Source: Candidatus Tectimicrobiota bacterium
GTDB taxonomy: Bacteria > UBA8248 > JACPRG01
DNA: 17,921 bases
Direction: 5' to 3'
Assembly (NCBI GenBank): GCA_016190025.1
Contig: JACPRG010000119.1
Coordinates: 1 to 17,921 of the forward strand
Under the pieces are notes generated by a model. The model searched no databases and was not told the origin of the DNA. It saw only the letters and a list, made by a program, of their open reading frames with translations. The stretch's first letter is position 1. Every line of letters begins with the position of its first letter. Positions 1-7,166 of this stretch are shown here, piece after piece. Made by a program: the position numbers and the translations under genes.

Positions 1-406
1 GATTCCGCAGGACGCCGTTGACAAGCCCCGAGAGCCCGCCGAGCCCGCGCCTTCGGGTCTGCCCCACCGCCTCGTTCACCGCCGCCCAAACCGGCACCCG
101 GTCCATGAAGAGGACCTGGTAAGCGCCCAGGCGCAGGATGTTCTGGACGGCCGGCGGGAGCCTGTCGGCGGAACCGGAGAGATGCCGGCCGAGCGCCTCG
201 TCCAGCCGGCCCCGCCAGCGCAGGGCGCCGTACACCAACTCCCGAACGAAGGCGCGGTCCCTGGCGTCCAGGCCGCATCGGCTCTCATAGGCCCGCAGGC
301 GGTCGTCCACCCGGGCGCCCGGGCGTTCCGCCTCGCAGAGCAAATCCAGCGCCACGTCCCGGGCCTCCGTCTTCCCGGCCCGCCTCCGGAGCGCCCCTCT
401 CGGCAT
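1..406 (-). CDS. rsmB: 16S rRNA (cytosine-C5)-methyltransferase RsmB, N-terminal part (cut by window edge)
   Basis: Reading the minus strand from the ATG at 406-404 gives 135 codons, beginning MPRGALRRRAGKTEARDVAL, that run off the left edge. What is visible is an all-helical NusB-like RNA-binding domain: RDVALDLLCE near the start, DARDRAFVRELVYGALRWRG in the middle, then NILRLGAYQVLFM and VPVWAAVNEAVG, followed by GLSGLVNGVLRN at the edge. This is the N-terminal domain of RsmB/Sun, which methylates C967 of 16S rRNA with SAM. The catalytic methyltransferase domain lies outside the window. A free NusB is less likely, because the domain continues into VNGVLRN as RsmB does and fmt-rsmB is a common pair. 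The start is fixed by an in-frame TGA (the fmt stop) two codons upstream. Confidence 0.88.
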   Translation of the reverse strand, partial: MPRGALRRRAGKTEARDVALDLLCEAERPGARVDDRLRAYESRCGLDARDRAFVRELVYGALRWRGRLDEALGRHLSGSADRLPPAVQNILRLGAYQVLFMDRVPVWAAVNEAVGQTRRRGLGGLSGLVNGVLRN

Positions 407-409
407 GTC

Positions 410-1396
410 TCAACCCAACACCGCGCCGGCCGGCAGCCGGTGCCCCTGCCAGAAGGCCCTCGCGTCCATCCTCCGCCCTCCTTCCGGCTGGACCTCGGCG
501 AGGAGGACCCAATCGTCGGCGGCGGCGATCCGGATGCCCTCCCGGCCCAGCCGGCTCACCGCCAGCCCCCCCACGGTCCCGGGCGGCGCGTCCGGTGGGC
601 GCGCGGGCTCACCGCCGCCCTCGGGGACGGCCATCCACACCCGAAGCCAGGCCCCGTCCCCGCTTTCACCGGACGGTCCGCCGCCCTCCGCCGCGGCCCA
701 CCGGGTCTGGGCGACGGGCCAGGGGCGCAGGCCGCGGACGCGCCTGCAGATGACCGCCGCCTCCCATCGCCAATCCAGGAGACCGTCCTCTTTCTTGAGC
801 TTCCGCGCATAGGTCGCCTTCGATTCATCCTGCGGCGCGGGCGTGACGGCCCCCCGCTCCAGGGCGTCCAGCGTCTCCAGGCAGACCTCCGCGGAAAGAC
901 GGGCGAGCTTTTCGGAAAGCGTCTCCGTGGTGTCCTCCGCAGAGATGGGACAGCGCCTTTGCAACAGGATGTCTCCGGCGTCCAGCTTTTCCTCGATGAG
1001 GAAAGACGTCACGCCGGTCTCCGTTTCCCCCTCCATGAGGGCCCAGTTGATGGGGGCCGCCCCCCTGTACCGGGGCAGGAGGGAGGCGTGGAGGTTGATG
1101 CAGCCCAGCCGGGGCCAGTTCAAGATGTCGGGCCGGAGAATCTGCCCGTAGGCGATGACGACGACCACGTCCGGCGAGAGCCCCGGCCAGAGGTCCCGTC
1201 TCGGCTTTTCCGGCTGGTGGACCGGGATCCCGGCCTGGAGCGCGCGGACCTTGACCGGCGGCGGCTTCAGCCTTTTTCCGCGTCCGGCGGGGGCGTCGGG
1301 CTGGGCAACGGCGCCCATCACCTCATGGGGGGAGGCCAGCAGGGCCTCCAGCGTCGGGACGGCAAAATCGGGGGTCCCCATCAAGAGGATGTTCAT
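410..1396 (-). CDS. fmt: methionyl-tRNA formyltransferase
   Basis: This 328-residue cytoplasmic enzyme transfers the formyl group of 10-formyltetrahydrofolate to Met-tRNA(fMet) for translation initiation. The N-terminal Rossmann-type domain begins MNILLMGTPDFAVPTLEAL. The family signature SLLPRYRGAAPINWA is at about residues 105-119. Catalytic Asn101 and His103 lie in INLH, and the catalytic Asp is in LDAGD (about 139-142). The C-terminal tRNA-binding domain starts near KATYARKLKKEDG. Length is normal for the family (about 310-330). The ATG is preceded by a purine-rich GGGGAGGGAG about ten bases upstream. def lies 28 bp upstream and rsmB starts 3 bp downstream, so the gene is in an operon. 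The stop codon and the rsmB start are in the same frame, separated by one codon. Confidence 0.97.
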   Translation of the reverse strand: MNILLMGTPDFAVPTLEALLASPHEVMGAVAQPDAPAGRGKRLKPPPVKVRALQAGIPVHQPEKPRRDLWPGLSPDVVVVIAYGQILRPDILNWPRLGCINLHASLLPRYRGAAPINWALMEGETETGVTSFLIEEKLDAGDILLQRRCPISAEDTTETLSEKLARLSAEVCLETLDALERGAVTPAPQDESKATYARKLKKEDGLLDWRWEAAVICRRVRGLRPWPVAQTRWAAAEGGGPSGESGDGAWLRVWMAVPEGGGEPARPPDAPPGTVGGLAVSRLGREGIRIAAADDWVLLAEVQPEGGRRMDARAFWQGHRLPAGAVLG

Positions 1397-1424
1397 CCCT
1401 GCGGACTCCCTCCCCGTCGGTCGG

Positions 1425-1934
1425 CTAGGCCTCTACGCGCTGGCGCTTGCGGAGCTTTCGCTTGATGAGGTCCCGCTTGAGGGGGCCGATTCGGTCGAGG
1501 ATGAGAATCCCGTCCACGTGGTCGATTTCGTGCTGGAGGATCCGGGCCAGAAGGCCGTCGGCCTCAATGCACGCCTTTCGCCCGTCCACGAAAAGACCCT
1601 CGACGGTGACCCTCTCCGGGCGCTCCACCTCTTCCTGCACGTCCGGGAGGCTGAGGCAGCCCTCTTCGGCCACGGCCTTCCCTTCGGAGGAAACCACCAC
1701 GGGGTTGATCAAGGCCAGGACGGCCTGGGGGTCCTCTCCGGCGGAAGGGTCCGCGACGATCACCCGCCGGCTGATCCCCACCTGGGGGGCCGCGAGGCCG
1801 ACGCCGGGGGCCGCGTGCATCGTCTCAATCATGTCCTGGACCAGGGCCTTGATCTCCCGGTCCACTTCCTTCACCGGCTTCGCCTTCCGCCGAAGTATCG
1901 GATCTGGGAAAACCCGTATCTCTCGAATGGCCAT
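1425..1934 (-). CDS. def: peptide deformylase
   Basis: This 169-residue Fe(II)/Zn metalloenzyme removes the N-formyl group from nascent proteins, reversing the step installed by Fmt. All three family motifs are present: GVGLAAPQVG (44-53), EGCLSLP (91-97) with metal-ligand Cys93, and HEIDH (135-139) with metal ligands His135 and His139 and catalytic Glu136. The start MAIREIRVFPDPILRRKAKPV matches the conserved N-terminus of the family. The length is typical of type I enzymes, and the basic C-terminal tail (KRKLRKRQRVEA) is common. It sits between priA and fmt on the same strand, 28 bp from fmt, which is the classical def-fmt pair. The Shine-Dalgarno sequence is weak, so the start rests on protein conservation. 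Confidence 0.97.
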   Translation of the reverse strand: MAIREIRVFPDPILRRKAKPVKEVDREIKALVQDMIETMHAAPGVGLAAPQVGISRRVIVADPSAGEDPQAVLALINPVVVSSEGKAVAEEGCLSLPDVQEEVERPERVTVEGLFVDGRKACIEADGLLARILQHEIDHVDGILILDRIGPLKRDLIKRKLRKRQRVEA

Positions 1935-1991
1935 CGACCCAACCCGCCCAATCCAAAGAGCCTTTCGGGACTTCTAACCACAAAAAGATCA

Positions 1992-2018
1992 AAGCCCTAT
2001 GAATATAGCCCAGGGCTT
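1992..2018 (-). terminator. possible weak terminator hairpin between priA and def
   Basis: A 7-bp inverted repeat (AAGCCCT/AGGGCTT) with a 13-nt loop lies in the 113-bp gap between the priA stop and the def start. On the minus strand it is followed by a T-rich run (TTTGATCTTTTTG). The stem is short and the loop long, so it may only attenuate priA readthrough into def, or be chance. Low confidence. Confidence 0.3.
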
Positions 2019-2047
2019 CACCCCGATCAACCGGACGGCCCGCTCCC

Positions 2048-4375
2048 TCAGAAAAGCTCCACCGGGTCCACGTCCACCGCGAGGCGCACGCCGGAAGGAG
2101 GACGCAGGTCTCCCCCCGCGGCGGGATAGACCTTCCCGATGATCTCTCCCAGCCTCCGGACGGAAACGCTCTTCAAAACCACCTGCCACCGAAACCGCCC
2201 CTGAAGCCTGCCGAATACGCCGGGCGCCGGGCCAAGGACTTCCACAAAGTCGCCTCCCCGTTCCCGTTTCACGAGCTTCGCCAGGTCCAGGACCAGGCGG
2301 CGGGCGAATCGCTCCGCCGCGGCGGCCGAGGCCGCCTCGATGCGAAACCGGGCCATGCGCGAGTAGGGGGGGTAGTGAAGCTCCCGCCGGAAGCGAAGCT
2401 CCTCGCGGACAAAACCCTCGTAGTCGTGGGAGGCGGCGTACCGGACGGCGTAATGCTCCGGGCGATACGTCTGGATGATCACCTCTCCCGGCGCGCCGCC
2501 GCGGCCGGCCCGTCCCGACACCTGCGTCAACACCTGGAACGTTTTCTCCGCCGAGCGAAAATCCGGCATGTTGAGGGTGGCGTCCGCCAGGATCACCCCG
2601 ACCAGTGTAATCCCCGGGTAGTCGTGCCCTTTGGCCACCATCTGGGTGCCGACGAGGACGTCGACCTCCCCGCGGGAAACGGCGTCCAGGATCCGTCCGT
2701 GCGCCCCCCGGCTCCGGGTGGTGTCGCGGTCCATCCGCGCGATGCGCGCGCCGGAGAACCGGGCCCGGACGGCGTCCTCCACCCGCTGCGTCCCCACCCC
2801 CTTCGTGTCGAGGCCCGAGCCCGAGCACGCCGGGCAAACCTCCGGCGAGCGAGCCCGGTGATCGCAGTAGTGACAACGGAGGCTGCGATCCGGGAGGTGG
2901 AACGTCAAAGAGACGCTGCAATGGGGGCACTCGGCCGTCCAGCCGCAATCGCGGCACTGCAGACACGCGGCGAAGCCGCGCCGGTTGAGGAAGAGCAGCG
3001 TCTGCTCCCCCCGCCCGAGCCTCGAGGAGATCGCCTCCGCGAGCGCCTCCGACAGGACCCCGCCGCCGGCCGTCCCCGGCGGACCCGCAAGGCGCCGCGG
3101 ACGGCTCCGGAGGTCCACGACGCTCACGCGGGGAAGGGGACGGTCCTCCACCCTCTTCGGCAGACACAGGCGCACATACTTGCCCGCCTCCCCGTTGTAA
3201 AAGCTTTCCAGGGACGGCGTGGCCGACCCCAAGATGGCGCAGGCCCCCGCCTGGCGCGCCCGGACCAGGGCCGCGTCCCGCGCGTTGTAGCGGGGAGACT
3301 CTTCCTGCTTGTAGGAGGCGTCGTGCTCCTCATCCACCACGACGAGCCCGAGGCGGCGGACCGGAGCGAAAACGGCCGAGCGGGCGCCGACCACGATGGA
3401 GGCGGGCCCCTCGGCGGCGCGCCGCCACTGGCGGCGGCGCTCGGAAGGCGCCAGCCCGCTGTGAAGCTCGGCCACCCTGCCGCCGAAGCGAGACCGGAAA
3501 CGCTGCAGAAGCTGGGGCGTCAGGGCGATCTCCGGCACCAGCACGAGGGCGCCGCGGCCCAAGGCCAGGGCCCTCTCCATGGCCCTCAAATAGACCTCCG
3601 TCTTGCCGCTGCCCGTGACGCCCTGCAAGAGGAACGCCCGGTACCCGCCCGCGTCCAACGCCCCGACGACGGCGTTCAGCGCGGCCCGCTGATCCTCCAT
3701 GAGGGCGGGCGGGTCCCCGGCGGGGGCCTGCGGCGCCCGAGGCGTCCCGCCCTCCGCCGGGCCTTCGGCCTCCACTTCCTGGACGCGGATCCACCCCCGC
3801 TGAACGAGGGCCTTGAACGGCCCTCCCCGCAGGCTTGGGGGCAGAGACCGGAGGCTCACCCCCGCCCCGCCCGATTCGGGATGCCCCCCCCCTCCGGCGG
3901 CGTCCAGCACCAGGCCGAGGAGCTCCCTCTGCCTCGGCGAGCGCCGCAGGACGCGGCTCACCTCTTCTTGGGGCGGGAGAGCGCCCACCGTGCAGACCCG
4001 CTCCCGCCCGCTCTTCTCCGTGGGGCGGCCGGCGCCCGCGGGCAGGGCGGCCTTGAGCGCTTCCCCCCAACCCGCGCAGTAGTAATCCGCCATCCACCGG
4101 GTCAGCCGGAGCACTTCATCGGTCGCCACGAGGCCGTCGTCCAGGACGGAGAGAATGTCCAGGACCTTTCGGTCGGCGGGAGGCTCGGCGGGGCCGACGA
4201 CACAGCCGGTCAGGATGCGTCCCCCGAACGGGACGCGCACGCGCTTTCCTCGCAGAGAGCCCTTCCGCTCCCGGACCGAATCCGGGACCCGGTACGTAAA
4301 GGTGCGGGTCAGAGGAACCGGGACGGCCACCTCCACGTATTGCGGGCAGGCGTTCGATGGGTTTGCGTTTCCCAT
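2048..4375 (-). CDS. priA: primosomal protein N', replication restart 3'-5' DNA helicase PriA
   Basis: From the chosen ATG the protein has 775 residues. PriA recognises stalled forks and reloads the replicative helicase. The N-terminal 3'BD domain begins at VEVAVPVPLTRTFTYRVP (about 14-31). Walker A is GVTGSGKT (252-259) and Walker B is DEEH (348-351). The eight zinc-binding Cys (474, 477, 483, 486, 501, 504, 514, 517) have exactly the spacing known in E. coli PriA. The helicase C half carries LVGTQMVAKGHDYP and QVSGRAGRG. The frame is open upstream to 4504, but the family begins about a dozen residues before the VAVPVPL strand, which favours the ATG at 4375. No good Shine-Dalgarno sequence is visible, so the exact start is uncertain. 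It is the first gene of the priA-def-fmt-rsmB cluster. Confidence 0.95.
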   Translation of the reverse strand: MGNANPSNACPQYVEVAVPVPLTRTFTYRVPDSVRERKGSLRGKRVRVPFGGRILTGCVVGPAEPPADRKVLDILSVLDDGLVATDEVLRLTRWMADYYCAGWGEALKAALPAGAGRPTEKSGRERVCTVGALPPQEEVSRVLRRSPRQRELLGLVLDAAGGGGHPESGGAGVSLRSLPPSLRGGPFKALVQRGWIRVQEVEAEGPAEGGTPRAPQAPAGDPPALMEDQRAALNAVVGALDAGGYRAFLLQGVTGSGKTEVYLRAMERALALGRGALVLVPEIALTPQLLQRFRSRFGGRVAELHSGLAPSERRRQWRRAAEGPASIVVGARSAVFAPVRRLGLVVVDEEHDASYKQEESPRYNARDAALVRARQAGACAILGSATPSLESFYNGEAGKYVRLCLPKRVEDRPLPRVSVVDLRSRPRRLAGPPGTAGGGVLSEALAEAISSRLGRGEQTLLFLNRRGFAACLQCRDCGWTAECPHCSVSLTFHLPDRSLRCHYCDHRARSPEVCPACSGSGLDTKGVGTQRVEDAVRARFSGARIARMDRDTTRSRGAHGRILDAVSRGEVDVLVGTQMVAKGHDYPGITLVGVILADATLNMPDFRSAEKTFQVLTQVSGRAGRGGAPGEVIIQTYRPEHYAVRYAASHDYEGFVREELRFRRELHYPPYSRMARFRIEAASAAAAERFARRLVLDLAKLVKRERGGDFVEVLGPAPGVFGRLQGRFRWQVVLKSVSVRRLGEIIGKVYPAAGGDLRPPSGVRLAVDVDPVELF

Positions 4376-4644
4376 GTGCGTCGCGGGGATACGTTCCGCC
4401 CCGACCCCGGCCGACTCCCGGCGGCCCTGCGGGACATCCTTGCATCCGATAGGAACCACAGCGGGCGGGAGGCCTTCCATGGACCGGCGGACCGGCCGAC
4501 TCATCTTATCGGGTCAACCGCCGGGGGGCAATCACACCGCCCAGAGGGCCGGCTCCACGCCACAGGGGACGGTCCCCCCGCCGCGGAACCGAGACCGCCG
4601 GGAAGAACCCGCACTCCAGAATGTCCCCCAAAATCCGAGCCGGC

Positions 4645-4678
4645 TAGACTTTCTCCCGGCCTTCGGTAGACTATTTCC
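4645..4678 (+). repeat. imperfect 12-bp direct repeat upstream of the ligase gene
   Basis: TAGACTTTCTCC (4645-4656) and TAGACTATTTCC (4667-4678) match at 10 of 12 positions. They are offset by 22 bp, about two helical turns, and the second ends some 30 bp before the ligase ATG. This geometry suits a direct-repeat operator or tandem promoter elements. It may also be chance, as no bound regulator can be named. Confidence 0.3.
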
Positions 4679-4695
4679 TCCACCATCGCGAAACC

Positions 4696-4702
4696 GGAGA
4701 GG
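4696..4702 (+). promoter_or_regulatory. ribosome binding site of the acyl-CoA ligase gene
   Basis: GGAGAGG lies five bases before the ATG at 4708. It fixes that codon as the start over alternative upstream codons in the open frame. Confidence 0.7.
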
Positions 4703-4707
4703 CGAAC

Positions 4708-6648
4708 ATGGAATCCGGCGAGATCATCTGGGAACCCGCGGGGGACTACCTGACCCACAGCAACGTCCGGCGGTTCATGGATCGGGAGGGCATCACCGAC
4801 CCCAAGGAGCTCGTGCGGCGCTCCACCGAGGACATCGAGTGGTTCTGGGAGGCCGCGCTCGAAGACATGGGGATCGAGTGGCACCGCAAGTACGACCGGC
4901 TCCTCGACCCTTCCGGCGGACTCCCCTGGACCCGGTGGTTCATCGGCGCAGAGATCAACGTCGCCCACAACTGCCTCGACCGGCACGCGCGGGGCGAACG
5001 GCGGGACCGAACGGCCCTCCTCTGGGAAGGCGACGACGGCGCGGTCCGCCGCTTCACGTACGGGCAGATGGCGGCCGAGGTGGCCCGGCTGGCGGGCGCC
5101 ATGCGCGACCTGGGCCTCGGTCCGGGAGACGCGGCGGGCATCTACATGCCCATGGTCCCCGAGACCGTTTTCGCCATGTTCGCCTGCTTCAAGATCGGCG
5201 TGGCGGCCATCCCGATCTTCTCCGGGTTCGGGGCCGGCGCGCTCTCCGCCCGCCTGAAGGACGCGGGCGCCAAGCTGCTCTTCACGGCCGACTGCGGGCT
5301 CCGCCGGGGCAGGGCCGTCCCCATCAAGCCGAGGGCCGATGAGGCCGTGGCGGAGGTCGATTGCGTGAAGCACGTCGTGGTCTGGAGCCGGGAGGGAAAG
5401 CCCCTGAACCTGACCGGCGACCGGGAGATCTCATGGGAGGTCTTCGTCCGGGGCCGACCCGCCGAGTGCGAGACGCTCTCCCTCCCAGCCGAGTCCACCT
5501 CCCTCATCCTGTACACATCGGGCACCACGGGCCGCCCCAAGGGGACCGTCCACACCCACGCCGGCTGCCTGGCGGAGATGACACAAAACGTGTACTACGC
5601 CTGCGATCTGCGGGACTCCGACGTCTTCTTCTGGTTCACGGACATCGGGTGGATGATGGGCCCCTGGGAGATGATCGGCGTCCAATGCAGGGGGGGCACC
5701 TATCTCATCTACGAGGGCGTGCCCAACCACCCCGAGCCCGACCGCCTCTGGCGGGTCCTGGTCCGCCACGGCGTCACGACCCTCGGGATCTCCCCCACCG
5801 CCATCCGTCTCCTGAAGAGCGCGGGCGACGAATGGGTCGAAAAGCACGACCTCTCCCGCCTGCGCGTATTGGGATCGACCGGCGAGCCCTGGGACCCGGA
5901 ATCCTATCTGTGGTACTTCCAGAAAATCGGCGGCGGCCGGTGCCCCGTCATCAACTGTTCGGGCGGCACGGAGCTGGTCGGCTGCCTGCTCTCGCCCCTG
6001 CCGGTCCTCCCGCTGAAGCCCTGCTCGCTGGGCGGCCCGGCGCTGGGCAAAGACGTGGACGTCTTCGACGACGACGGAAAGCCCGTGCGGGGCGGCATCG
6101 GCCATCTGGTCTGCAAAAAGCCTTTCCCCTCGATGACCAAAGGATTCCTGAACGACCCGCAACGATACACCGACACCTACTTTTCGCGGTGGCCCGGCGT
6201 CTGGTACCACGGGGACTGGGCCATGGTGGACGAGGACGGCTTCTGGTATCTGTTCGGGCGGTCGGACGACACCATCATGGTGGCCGGCAAGCGGGTGGGC
6301 CCGGCAGAGGTTGAATCCGCTCTCCTGCGTCATCCGGCGGTGGTGGAGGCCGTGGCCATCGGCGTCCCCGACGACGTCAAGGGCGAGGCCATCGTGTGCT
6401 TCGCCGTCCTGTCCGCCGACGCGAAACCGGGGGAGGCGCTGCGGGCGGCCCTGGTCCAGGAAGTGGTGGGCGACCTGGGAAAGTCCCTGGCGCCCAAGAC
6501 GGTGCTCTTCGTGGACGCCATCCCCAAGACCCGGTCCGCAAAGATTCTCCGGAGCTCCATCCGCCGGAAATACCTGGGAGAACCCGTGGGCGACGTTTCC
6601 AGCGTCGAGAACCCGGAAGCCTTTGAAGCAATCACAAGGGCCCGTTGA
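4708..6648 (+). CDS. acetyl-CoA-synthetase-like AMP-forming acyl-CoA ligase, substrate unknown
   Basis: This 646-residue member of the ANL superfamily activates a carboxylate as acyl-AMP and transfers it to CoA. The Acs-type N-terminal cap is at about 1-100. The phosphate-binding loop is YTSGTTGRPKGTVHTH (269-284), the A5 region is STGEPWDPESYLWYF (390-404), the A8 hinge is GRSDD (517-521), and the C-terminal catalytic Lys612 is in PKTRSAK. It resembles acetyl-CoA synthetase throughout (YEGVPNHPEPDRLW, CPVIN), but the Acs motif WWQTE is here SGGTE (418-422). The Trp that closes the acetate pocket (W414 of Salmonella Acs) is therefore Gly419. Acetoacetyl-CoA synthetases also have SGGT here, so the substrate is probably larger than acetate. 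It is monocistronic, flanked by genes on the other strand. Confidence 0.9.
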   Translation: MESGEIIWEPAGDYLTHSNVRRFMDREGITDPKELVRRSTEDIEWFWEAALEDMGIEWHRKYDRLLDPSGGLPWTRWFIGAEINVAHNCLDRHARGERRDRTALLWEGDDGAVRRFTYGQMAAEVARLAGAMRDLGLGPGDAAGIYMPMVPETVFAMFACFKIGVAAIPIFSGFGAGALSARLKDAGAKLLFTADCGLRRGRAVPIKPRADEAVAEVDCVKHVVVWSREGKPLNLTGDREISWEVFVRGRPAECETLSLPAESTSLILYTSGTTGRPKGTVHTHAGCLAEMTQNVYYACDLRDSDVFFWFTDIGWMMGPWEMIGVQCRGGTYLIYEGVPNHPEPDRLWRVLVRHGVTTLGISPTAIRLLKSAGDEWVEKHDLSRLRVLGSTGEPWDPESYLWYFQKIGGGRCPVINCSGGTELVGCLLSPLPVLPLKPCSLGGPALGKDVDVFDDDGKPVRGGIGHLVCKKPFPSMTKGFLNDPQRYTDTYFSRWPGVWYHGDWAMVDEDGFWYLFGRSDDTIMVAGKRVGPAEVESALLRHPAVVEAVAIGVPDDVKGEAIVCFAVLSADAKPGEALRAALVQEVVGDLGKSLAPKTVLFVDAIPKTRSAKILRSSIRRKYLGEPVGDVSSVENPEAFEAITRAR

Positions 6649-6734
6649 GGGCGGCGGGGAGCCGAGCCAGCGACTTTCGGCCGCATGCGGGGGCGGGCGC
6701 GATCCTGCGCTCCAGGGCGAACGCCGAAAGAGAC

Positions 6735-6752
6735 GCCGCCTCCGAAGGCGGC
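6735..6752 (-). terminator. hairpin just after the lipoprotein stop, possible terminator
   Basis: A perfect 7-bp stem (GCCGCCT/AGGCGGC) with a 4-nt loop starts 3 bp after the stop codon of the small lipoprotein gene. On the minus strand it is followed by GTCTCTTTC, a weak T-rich tail. The ligase gene converges on it from the other side, so it could serve both directions. No strong U-tract is present on either strand. Confidence 0.45.
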
Positions 6753-6755
6753 CCC

Positions 6756-7010
6756 TCACCTCTTGCGGTCGCGGTCCTTCAGCAACCCCAGGTCTCTCAG
6801 GTACCCATCCCGCAGGGGGCGACTGGCGAGGCTCTCGTAATAATTCCGCTGGGCCGGGGACATCCTCAGATAAAGCTCGTCGCGATAGCGCTGGATCTCT
6901 TGTTCCGTCATCGGCTCGTAGTCGCCCCGTGAGGAAGAGGGCGGGGAGCCGCAGCTCCCGAGCAGGAAGACCAAAAGAAGGGAGAAGACGAAATTCAACG
7001 CGCGTTTCAT
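6756..7010 (-). CDS. small putative lipoprotein, function unknown
   Basis: The protein has 84 residues. It starts MKRALNFVFSLLLVFLLGSC, a basic n-region, a hydrophobic core and a lipobox L-G-S-C with the acylated Cys at position 20, so it should be a signal-peptidase-II-processed lipoprotein. The mature part is a Ser/Pro linker followed by a charged helical region (EQEIQRYRDELYLRMSPAQRNYYESLA). I recognise no family. The longer frame from 7055 was rejected because the signal peptide begins at 7010 and GGGAGGGGAG lies ten bases before that ATG. It lies 156 bp downstream of the sulfatase-family gene on the same strand, so co-transcription is possible. The hairpin at 6735-6752 follows it. Confidence 0.75.
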   Translation of the reverse strand: MKRALNFVFSLLLVFLLGSCGSPPSSSRGDYEPMTEQEIQRYRDELYLRMSPAQRNYYESLASRPLRDGYLRDLGLLKDRDRKR

Positions 7011-7020
7011 GGGATATACA

Positions 7021-7030
7021 CTCCCCTCCC
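7021..7030 (-). promoter_or_regulatory. ribosome binding site of the small lipoprotein gene
   Basis: GGGAGGGGAG on the minus strand lies ten bases upstream of the ATG at 7010. It supports that start rather than the in-frame ATG at 7055. Confidence 0.6.
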
Positions 7031-7111
7031 GCAACCGAGGGCACTCGGCCCTCACGGCGGCAACCGCTCGTCACTTCCAGATGAGACCGGGAGCCTCCCC
7101 GGTCGAACGAC

Positions 7112-7120
7112 AGGATAACA
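7112..7120 (-). promoter_or_regulatory. possible extended -10 element upstream of the lipoprotein gene
   Basis: On the minus strand TGTTATCCT fits an extended -10 (TGn plus TATCCT). No good -35 is found 17 bp upstream. It would give the lipoprotein its own promoter with a leader of about 100 nt. Weak evidence. Confidence 0.2.
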
Positions 7121-7166
7121 TGGACGCTGGCTGTCCGCCACCGCGCCCTCCTTCGAAAGCCGGGTC

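Larger units (their letters stand above)
4376..4707. other. divergent priA / acyl-CoA ligase intergenic region
   Basis: These 332 bp separate the divergent priA and ligase genes. The priA frame stays open to 4504, so part could encode an extended PriA N-terminus, but that stretch has no conserved character. No convincing sigma70 promoter was found. The only structure noted is the imperfect direct repeat at 4645-4678. Confidence 0.5.

Noticed and set aside
182..1465. 427-codon plus-strand open frame opposite rsmB and fmt
   Set aside because: Antisense shadow of fmt and rsmB, both of which have conserved catalytic or structural motifs.
4376..4504. Extended PriA N-terminus from the upstream end of the open frame
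   Set aside because: The extra residues show no conserved character and lack a ribosome site. PriA homologues begin shortly before the VAVPVPL strand.
7085..7104. GACCGGG/CCCGGTC hairpin downstream of the sulfatase-family gene as a terminator
   Set aside because: The stem is good but neither strand has a U-tract after it, so a termination call is not supported.
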